Shown here one piece after another: positions 58,230 through 64,000 of a stretch of 64,000 bases of DNA. Below the pieces are notes generated by a model. That model saw only the letters and a list, made by a program, of their open reading frames with translations. It was not told where the DNA came from and did no database searches. The DNA is from JAJFUG01 sp964473155. GTDB lineage: Bacteria; Gemmatimonadota; Glassbacteria; GWA2-58-10. The position numbers and the translations under genes were made by a program. Every line of letters begins with the position of its first letter. Positions within the stretch are counted from its first letter, which is position 1. The stretch covers positions 1 to 64,000 of the forward strand of contig CAYYNT010000016.1 of assembly GCA_964473155.1 (NCBI GenBank), written 5' to 3'.

Positions 58230-60848
58230 TCACCAGCGGCCGTATTTCCTGAAGAATGTGTACTCCCGTCCTCCTCCGCACAGGATAGTGTGAGATTTGC
58301 TGTCGTTGTAGAACGGAGAGTTGCCCGGATGCTGACTGTCCATGAATATGAAAGCATCCTCGGCCGCTTTCAGGCAGCGCCGCCTGATTTCCGGGTCGGA
58401 TGAGTACTTGTGGCCGAACATGACCGCATCGCTCATCCGGTAGTTCCAGGGTCCCAGGTCGCCTCGTCCGCCACGGGCGGGAGTCCAGTCGGCGTAAAAT
58501 CCGTTTTCCGGACCGCCGGCCAGGAACCGGGACATGAAATCCGCATAACCGACTACATAGTCCCGGCCTTTTGCATAAGGCTTGCCGGTATATTCCTCCA
58601 TCACGGCAGTCCAGCGAGCTGCGGCGTTAATGCAGATCGCCGCGGTCCAGAAACCCGAGACGGATTTGCCGGGGTTGTCCTTGCGGCTTTTTTCCGAGGT
58701 GTACCACTGTTTCGACGGGCCGGTGCTTTCCAGGATTTTCTCCGCCGCTGCGATGTATTTCCTGTCCCAGGTAAACAGGAAAGCGTCGGTCAGGACCTGG
58801 AGGTTGTTGCCGGGATCGCGCTCCACATTTTCGATCTGTGGGAAAACATTTTCAGTGATCTTGAAATAAACCAGATCGGCCTGTTCCTTCGCCGCTTCCA
58901 GCAGGCTGCGGTCTCCGCTGAGATAGTACAGCGCCATCTGCCCGCGGGTGTTGAAATGTCCGCTTTCCGGACTCTGTCCCTGTCCCCAGGGCCAGGTCAG
59001 CTTGCCCCACCAGGTCAGTTCCGGGCTGCCGCGATGGCTGGCATTGACCACCTCCACGCCGTGCGAGGTGTGGGCGAACTTGCCGCCGTTGAACGCTCCT
59101 CCGGCCTGTGAATCGCTCCGCGCGTGATAGACATCGATATCGGCCTCATGACGGAGAGCTGGTTCGGCCAGCAGCCACCAGCGATTCGACACATCCGGAG
59201 CCTGGTCAGCAGTCCGCAGACCCTGAAGCAGCATGCCGAATCCATGATCGTACTCATGGTTGAAATGGCTCAGGGCGTGACGGCCGGAATGAGGGCCGCC
59301 GGTCTCATCGTATTCGTTGCGCGCGGGAGTGTCGCCGAAACTGCGCCAGCCGTATTCATCATAGCGCTCGATGTCTTTGAACAGGTCATTATCCGCGGCT
59401 GTGACTCCGCCCTGCATCAGCGACTCGTACCTGGGGAAAAGGGCGGTGTCGGCCGGGATGGCGTCATCGAAGAAATCTCCCGCCAGATAGCTCTCCGCCG
59501 GGGCCCGCACCTGGAGCGGATGGTGGAAGGAAGCCATCACGGTGGCGACCCTGTTTTCAGCCGGGGAACTTCCCTGCGGGCCGGTATGGAAGAAAAAGGC
59601 GATTTCATGGGTCTTGATCTCGCCACCCTGCAGCTCATGAAAATCCGGGAACTCGCCCGGCCAGAGGCCCACCCGGACCTCTCCCTCTGGCGTGGCAGTC
59701 AGAGCCTTGGGGAAATTCTGCCAGAAATGGCGCACTCCCAGGGCGATTCCCCAGCGTCTGTCGGCGAGGTGAATCCATGCCTCCGGACGGTTACGTGTGT
59801 AGGGTTCAACTTTGCCCAGAAAGATTTTCGCGCCGCGGAATGAAAGCGGTATCTCACCTTTATAATTCATGTGGTTGCGGGTGAACCAGTTTTCTCCGCC
59901 TGAGGATTCCTGGTAGATTCCGCCCCTGCCGGTCAGGACCACCCGGTCCAGAATCTCCCCGGCGCCGTCGCCCACGGAAAACTGTATCGGCCCGTCGAAC
60001 GCCAGCGCGCTGCCAAGAGACATGTCCTCCATGTAAACACTGCCCGGACGGCCCATTATCCAGTGCCTGTCGCCGTTGCGGTCCACAAGCGGGACGGTCG
60101 GATTATGGTTGGCCAGCGTGAAAAAGACCCGGACAAATCCTGAACCGGCATGGAAATGAATGCGGGCGGTGTAATCCAGTTCTGACTTGCCGCTTTTCGC
60201 AGCCAGAGCGCCCCTGACCAGGATTGTAGCCCGCACCGGACCAGCGGATTCGATCTCGAAACTCCTGACCTTGCCGAAACAGCTTGCCGAAAGCTCGCCG
60301 AGCGAATCGATAAGGCTTATGCCGGGTTTGTCAGCCGCTCGGCTGACCCGTTCGCTCTCCTCGAACGAACCGTCGCGGTCATGGTCCAGGAATATGTTCT
60401 CGAACAGATTGAAACACTCACGTTTAAGTTCGCAGCGCAGGGGGCCGGTGACTACGGTTACGCCGCCGGCGGTCTGCTCGACAGAGAGCGTGGATCCGCC
60501 GCTTTTCGCTCCTCTGTCTCGCAAAGTATATACTGCTGAACCGCGGGCCGGACAATCCGCCGGGAAGTCCACGAGCAGCCATTTAACGGATTTGTCGGGC
60601 CAGAAAGCCAGGGCCTCGAACTGGCAGAGAACAGGCTTGTTAGCCGGAGAAGTCACCAGAAGGCGGCTTAAGTCTTTGACCGCCCCGCGAGGAACAAATA
60701 CTCCTGTCGAAACCATCTCCGCACGGCGGGTCAGGCCGTCGAATTCGCGTGCAGTCAGGGGCAGTTCGAAAGCCGAAAGGGCCAAAGGGTGCAGGACACA
60801 GAAAAGCATGGTAAATAAAATCGAAAGGCGTGTTATCAGCGCGCGCAT
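58230..60848 (-). CDS. Secreted YetA/PcRGLX-like exo-rhamnogalacturonan lyase family protein
   Basis: 872 residues from ATG 60848, preceded by GGGAGC; the frame extends upstream without support. The signal peptide is residues 1-26 (LHPLALSA-FEL). The N-terminal beta domain (PLTAREFDGLTRRAEMVSTG, FWPDKSVKWLLVDFPA) and the helical C-terminal half (YDHGFGMLLQGLRTADQAPD, FNTRGQMALYYLSGDRSLLE, ARWTAVMEEYTGKPYAKG) follow the PcRGLX/YetA architecture, whose characterised member removes disaccharides from rhamnogalacturonan. Catalytic residues cannot be placed by eye. It adds to the window's exported polysaccharide-active proteins. Confidence 0.75.
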   Translation of the reverse strand: MRALITRLSILFTMLFCVLHPLALSAFELPLTAREFDGLTRRAEMVSTGVFVPRGAVKDLSRLLVTSPANKPVLCQFEALAFWPDKSVKWLLVDFPADCPARGSAVYTLRDRGAKSGGSTLSVEQTAGGVTVVTGPLRCELKRECFNLFENIFLDHDRDGSFEESERVSRAADKPGISLIDSLGELSASCFGKVRSFEIESAGPVRATILVRGALAAKSGKSELDYTARIHFHAGSGFVRVFFTLANHNPTVPLVDRNGDRHWIMGRPGSVYMEDMSLGSALAFDGPIQFSVGDGAGEILDRVVLTGRGGIYQESSGGENWFTRNHMNYKGEIPLSFRGAKIFLGKVEPYTRNRPEAWIHLADRRWGIALGVRHFWQNFPKALTATPEGEVRVGLWPGEFPDFHELQGGEIKTHEIAFFFHTGPQGSSPAENRVATVMASFHHPLQVRAPAESYLAGDFFDDAIPADTALFPRYESLMQGGVTAADNDLFKDIERYDEYGWRSFGDTPARNEYDETGGPHSGRHALSHFNHEYDHGFGMLLQGLRTADQAPDVSNRWWLLAEPALRHEADIDVYHARSDSQAGGAFNGGKFAHTSHGVEVVNASHRGSPELTWWGKLTWPWGQGQSPESGHFNTRGQMALYYLSGDRSLLEAAKEQADLVYFKITENVFPQIENVERDPGNNLQVLTDAFLFTWDRKYIAAAEKILESTGPSKQWYTSEKSRKDNPGKSVSGFWTAAICINAAARWTAVMEEYTGKPYAKGRDYVVGYADFMSRFLAGGPENGFYADWTPARGGRGDLGPWNYRMSDAVMFGHKYSSDPEIRRRCLKAAEDAFIFMDSQHPGNSPFYNDSKSHTILCGGGREYTFFRKYGRW

Positions 60849-60996
60849 GGCTGCTCCCGGAGCATATGATTGAATGGAAAAAATTGTACAGTCTAAATTG
60901 ACAAACGAATAAATAAGCTTGAATGGAAAATAATTCAACTGCCCGGAGGATTCAGTACAGTTCGGGAGGTTTTGTCCGGATTATTTCCGGCAAAAT

Positions 60997-61269
60997 TCAG
61001 TTCAGCTGCTCGTTCAACTCTTTCGATACCTTGAAAATCGCCTTTTTCCGCTGCGGAACGGTGACCTCTCTGTTGGTTCTTGGATTGCGGGCCAAACGCT
61101 CCCGGCAATTTTTGACCTTGAATGTCCCGAATCCGCGCACATCGAGGTGATCATCCCTGGTCAGGCAGGTCTTGATCTCTTCGAGGAACTGTTCCACTAC
61201 AAGACGGGTTTCGTTCTGCGTGAATCCGGTTTTGTCGGCGATTTTTTCGACGATTTCCGCCTTGGTCAT
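60997..61269 (-). CDS. HU/IHF-family DNA-binding protein
   Basis: 90 residues, the size and sequence of a bacterial histone-like protein: MTKAEIVEKIADKTGFTQNE, the dimer core VVEQFLEEIKTCLTRDDHLD, FGTFKVKNCRERLARNPRTN with the flexible DNA-binding arm, and the proline-containing tip region REVTVPQRKKAIFKVSKEL. Binds and bends DNA as a dimer. Start supported by GGAG. Single-gene unit with its own promoter. Confidence 0.95.
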   Translation of the reverse strand: MTKAEIVEKIADKTGFTQNETRLVVEQFLEEIKTCLTRDDHLDVRGFGTFKVKNCRERLARNPRTNREVTVPQRKKAIFKVSKELNEQLN

Positions 61270-61359
61270 ACAAGTTCTCCAGCAAAAAAATAAGTTTAAG
61301 AAAATGTTCTGCGAGGTGGGATATATTTCGCAGATGTCCGCCAGTTGCGGTACAGAGTA

Positions 61360-61401
61360 AAATTAATCTTTCCGTCTCCACCGGTCAAGATAAATGTCAA
61401 G
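61360..61401 (-). promoter_or_regulatory. Promoter of the HU gene
   Basis: On the minus strand TTGACC (61383-61388) and TAATTT (61360-61365) are 17 bp apart; a second perfect TTGACA lies at 61396-61401, 8 bp further upstream. The leader to ATG 61269 is about 85 nt. Confidence 0.5.
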
Positions 61402-61419
61402 AAAACAGGGCATTCAATC

Positions 61420-62262
61420 TTACTTGCCGCGATGGACTGTGACCGGGAATGGTTCGGTCACGCTTGAGGTGGAGATAGAAACCTGCGGGAAAGGTATCTC
61501 GATGCCGTTCCTGTCGAAAGCCTCCTTGATCTCCTGTTTCACGCTGTTCATCGCTTCCAGGTAGTTCTCTTTTTTGACCCAGATGCAGAACATAAGATTA
61601 ATCGCGGAATCTCCATACCCGGAGAACATGAAAATCGGCTCCGGCTCCTCCATGGACAGGGGATTGGCTGAGGCCACTTCCATCAGGATACGGCGCACTT
61701 TACCTATATCTTCCTTGTATGCCACTCCGATTGCGATGTCTATGCGACGGATCGGCCAGTAGGTGAAATTGACCACCTGCGATTTTATCAGCTCCTCGTT
61801 GGGGATGCGCACCAGGTGATTCTGAAAGGTCTGGAGCTTGACTGACAGAAGCTCTATTGAATGAACGACCCCGCTGGTCTGCCCGATCTGTATTATATCG
61901 CCGATCTGGAAAGGACGGTCCACGAGCAGGAACAGACCGCTGATTATGTTTGAGGCAGAGGTCTGCGAAGCGAAGCCGACTGCCACAGTCAACACTCCGG
62001 CCGCGCCAAGAAGGACGCCCAGTTGAAAACCCAACTCGCGCAGAGCGGATATGACCACCAGAGTCAGCAGCAGATAAAAAGCCATCTTGCGCACGATCTG
62101 GCTCTGCTGGAAAGTGGATTTTCGCGCGACAATCTTGCCGATGCTCGCGGCAATGAGCCGGGCGAGAAGGAATCCAGCCATGAGAATGATCAGCGCGCGC
62201 ACCAGAGAGAGGATACGCTCGGGGGTCAGGTATGCGGTCAGCCAGGAAAAAGCTTCGGGCAT
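61420..62262 (-). CDS. mscS: Small-conductance mechanosensitive channel (MscS family)
   Basis: 280 residues, three transmembrane helices and a C-terminal beta/alpha vestibule, as in E. coli MscS (286). The pore helix GVLLGAAGVLTVAVGFASQT is followed by SNIISGLFLLVDRPFQIGD, IQIGQTSGVVHSIELLSVKL, and VRIPNEELIKSQVVNFT, all family signatures. It opens under membrane tension to release solutes during osmotic downshock. It lies 19 bp behind the DUF432 gene, in one operon. Confidence 0.95.
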   Translation of the reverse strand: MPEAFSWLTAYLTPERILSLVRALIILMAGFLLARLIAASIGKIVARKSTFQQSQIVRKMAFYLLLTLVVISALRELGFQLGVLLGAAGVLTVAVGFASQTSASNIISGLFLLVDRPFQIGDIIQIGQTSGVVHSIELLSVKLQTFQNHLVRIPNEELIKSQVVNFTYWPIRRIDIAIGVAYKEDIGKVRRILMEVASANPLSMEEPEPIFMFSGYGDSAINLMFCIWVKKENYLEAMNSVKQEIKEAFDRNGIEIPFPQVSISTSSVTEPFPVTVHRGK

Positions 62263-62281
62263 GGCAGACTCCAGTCGTTTT

Positions 62282-63088
62282 TTAACTTATAAGGTAATCG
62301 AAAGCGCGGGACAGGATATTTTTATCCGCCGTCTGGCGGGGTCCGCTGACAAGACGTGGTGATTTGGTTTCGGATGGCGCGCGTTCTTTAAGCTGAATTT
62401 CGGCATGCCTGTCCGGGTTGAATTCAAGAGTAAGCGCCTGAGTCCAGAGCCAGCCGTGTTCTCCCTCGTAGAGAGAGAGATTGGGCGACGGCAGCTTGAG
62501 CCGCTCGATCAATATAGTATCAGAGGACTTGTTTTTCAGATGTATCACCGAGATAGCCCTTTGGGGCCTGAAACGTATGTTTTCCAGTTTCAGTTGACCG
62601 TAAACGCGGTTTGAATAGCAGTATTCGCCCTCTTTGGGTGATGGCCCGAACCAGGTGTCGGAGGGACGGTGAATCGGGAATTCTGTCAGCGTAACCGGCG
62701 GACTGCATGTCTCGATCCTGAACCAGAGCGGCGCGCTGACATACAAAACTATTTCCTGGCGCGGCGGCAGGTAGAACGGCACCTGCGTGCGGATCACCAC
62801 CGGGCGGTCGGCCAGGGCTGGCACAATGGTGAGGTTCCCGTCCGTCCGGCCCATCCCGAACCTTGCCACTCTCCATCGATTATCAAAAAGTCCCTGCCTC
62901 TCCACGGGAATGTCGATAGAAACCTCATCGCCATTGGTTTCTTCGTTGGATTCACAGGCCAGAATCCATTCGTGACTTGAACGCTCGACACGGATGCTGG
63001 CCGAGCCGATCCGCCAGAGACCGCCTTTGTCCTCAGGGACAGAGAATTTGCCCCACCAGACATGTTCCCGTTGTCTTTCCAGTCTCAT
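62282..63088 (-). CDS. DUF432-family protein
   Basis: 268 residues from ATG 63088, which has AGGAAGG ahead; the frame runs 14 codons further without support. It is soluble, without a signal peptide or membrane helix, rich in beta-strands. Blocks such as HVWWGKFSVPEDKGGLWRIG, RVARFGMGRTDGNLTIVPAL, PSDTWFGPSPKEGEYCYSNR and FRPQRAISVIHLKNKSSDTI agree with my memory of DUF432, a family with no assigned role that is found beside MscS genes in archaea and bacteria. Its operon with mscS supports this. Possibly a regulator or cytoplasmic partner of the channel. Confidence 0.7.
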   Translation of the reverse strand: MRLERQREHVWWGKFSVPEDKGGLWRIGSASIRVERSSHEWILACESNEETNGDEVSIDIPVERQGLFDNRWRVARFGMGRTDGNLTIVPALADRPVVIRTQVPFYLPPRQEIVLYVSAPLWFRIETCSPPVTLTEFPIHRPSDTWFGPSPKEGEYCYSNRVYGQLKLENIRFRPQRAISVIHLKNKSSDTILIERLKLPSPNLSLYEGEHGWLWTQALTLEFNPDRHAEIQLKERAPSETKSPRLVSGPRQTADKNILSRAFDYLIS

Positions 63089-63229
63089 TTCGCCTTCCTG
63101 AACTAAAGATGCAAAAAATACAAATAACAATAATCTTTTCGTCTCAGTCTTGCAACTTATCCGATGACCGTTGGAATGGAGAATACTAGTGTGACGGGGT
63201 TCATTCGTTATAATAGCGACAGTGTTTTC

Positions 63230-64000
63230 TTAATCCATGTACTCCTTGTGGATCCTGATGAAATCCTCCTGGGAGTTAAGGAACGCATCCACTATATCGG
63301 GATCGAAATGTTTTCCGCGCGCCTCCGATATCATATCGCTGGCCTGCTGGTGAGTGAAAGCGGAGGGGCGGTAAATACGGGGAGTGCATACCGCATCGTA
63401 AAAATCCGCCAGGGCCACTATTCTGGCAGAAAGCGGGATATCGGTTCCAGTCAGGCCGTCCGGGTAACCCCTGCCGTCGAAATGCTCGTGATGGCTCCTG
63501 GACATTTCGATGCCCAGCTCGAGGAAATCCACTGACTCGACCTGCGACTGGATTTCCCGCAGCGCCCTTTCACCTATAATTGTGTGGGTGCGCATCACTT
63601 CGAACTCTTCCTCAGTCAGGGGGCCGGGTTTCAGGAGAATGTAATCCGGCACTCCCACCTTGCCTATGTCATGCAGGGGAGCGGAGTCATGCAGGTTAGC
63701 CAGGAAGGAATCGTTCAGAATGCTGCGGTACAGATTCGATTCCCTCAGTGAGCTCGCCAGGGCCACCGCGTAATGCGCCATGCGCTCGAGATGATACCCG
63801 GTTTCCTTGTCGCGATGCTCAGCCAGGCGGGCCAGCCCGAATATTGTCGCTTTCCGGGCCGCCTCGAACTGTGAGGTGCGGAGACGGACCTGGCGCTCAA
63901 TGTCTGACACGTACCTGCGGTTTGAGCGGCGTACCTCGCGCAATTCAAGCGCCTTGCCGATACGGGAAATAAGGAGGTTGTGATCGAGCGGTTTTTCTAT
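63230..64000 (-). CDS. Response regulator with HD-GYP phosphodiesterase domain (partial)
   Basis: The gene enters from the right edge. The first visible residues EKPLDHNLLISRIGKALELR are the end of a CheY-like receiver (the conserved Lys-Pro of beta5), so the TTG at 63943 is internal. A coiled-coil linker (RRYVSDIERQVRLRTSQFEA) leads to an HD-GYP domain: HRDKETGYHLERMAHY, LHDIGKVGVPDYILLKPGPL, SRSHHEHFDGRGYPDGL and RIVALADFYDAVCTPRIYRP. The HD pair and the GYP motif (GRGYPDG) are intact, so it should cleave cyclic di-GMP to pGpG or GMP under control of a histidine kinase. The domain ends about 12 residues before the stop. Confidence 0.92.
   Translation of the reverse strand: MEKPLDHNLLISRIGKALELREVRRSNRRYVSDIERQVRLRTSQFEAARKATIFGLARLAEHRDKETGYHLERMAHYAVALASSLRESNLYRSILNDSFLANLHDSAPLHDIGKVGVPDYILLKPGPLTEEEFEVMRTHTIIGERALREIQSQVESVDFLELGIEMSRSHHEHFDGRGYPDGLTGTDIPLSARIVALADFYDAVCTPRIYRPSAFTHQQASDMISEARGKHFDPDIVDAFLNSQEDFIRIHKEYMD

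Overview
The window looks like chromosomal DNA of a GC-rich, Gram-negative-type (diderm) heterotroph from an uncultured lineage. Evidence for an outer envelope is a TonB-type transducer, lipoprotein signal peptides, a putative outer-membrane barrel and a lysis-independent secretome. The style of the surface proteins (right-handed beta-helix proteins, a heparinase-like lyase and a giant protein with dockerin-type C-termini, a YetA/PcRGLX-like lyase, Tat-exported Gfo/Idh/MocA enzymes) suits a polysaccharide degrader of the FCB/Latescibacteria/Glassbacteria kind; that placement is an inference from gene content, not a computed phylogeny. There is no rRNA, prophage, integrase, transposase or CRISPR array in the window.

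Layout. 1-19 kb: a cut beta-helix protein, ThrH, a tandem pair of Tat-exported oxidoreductases, a TauE/SafE exporter, an aldo/keto reductase, a secreted C69 dipeptidase, an FAD lipoprotein, class I fructose-bisphosphate aldolase, a secreted metallo-beta-lactamase-fold hydrolase, a second beta-helix protein, a serine hydrolase and a heparinase-like protein with a dockerin tail. 19-22 kb: small secreted and membrane proteins of unknown role, then an MNT/HepT toxin-antitoxin pair whose toxin is frameshifted, sitting directly against tRNA-Pro(UGG). 22-28 kb: a flippase-like membrane protein and the nickel-hydrogenase maturation operon hypA-hypB-hypF-hypC-hypD, with no hypE and no hydrogenase. 28-33 kb: an SH3-barrel protein, an unrecognised gene with an unclear start, an XRE regulator, a 0.8 kb AT-rich stretch, acylphosphatase and an M23 lipoprotein. 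33-38 kb: apt, a large SSS symporter, a coiled-coil membrane protein and galK. 38.5-46.7 kb: one 2748-residue secreted repeat protein ending in a dockerin, followed by TonB and a secreted Xaa-Pro peptidase. 49.7-58 kb: a DHH phosphoesterase, a PilZ protein, a cyclic-2,3-diphosphoglycerate-synthetase-like P-loop protein, a GatZ/KbaZ-type aldolase subunit and, divergently, a possible deoxyhypusine-synthase-fold protein, a phosphosugar isomerase and a nitrilase. 58-64 kb: YetA-like lyase, HU, MscS with DUF432, and a response regulator with HD-GYP running off the right edge.

The most unusual signal is a family of about 134-bp repeats. Three full copies and one decayed half copy lie in three different convergent intergenic gaps, fill those gaps almost completely, have long terminal inverted repeats, and carry an internal perfect palindrome in which every base difference between copies is compensated in the opposite arm. 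They look like non-autonomous mobile elements that have been kept or co-opted as bidirectional 3'-end structures. Promoters of the TTGACx / TATATT type are recognisable at several genes and are listed.
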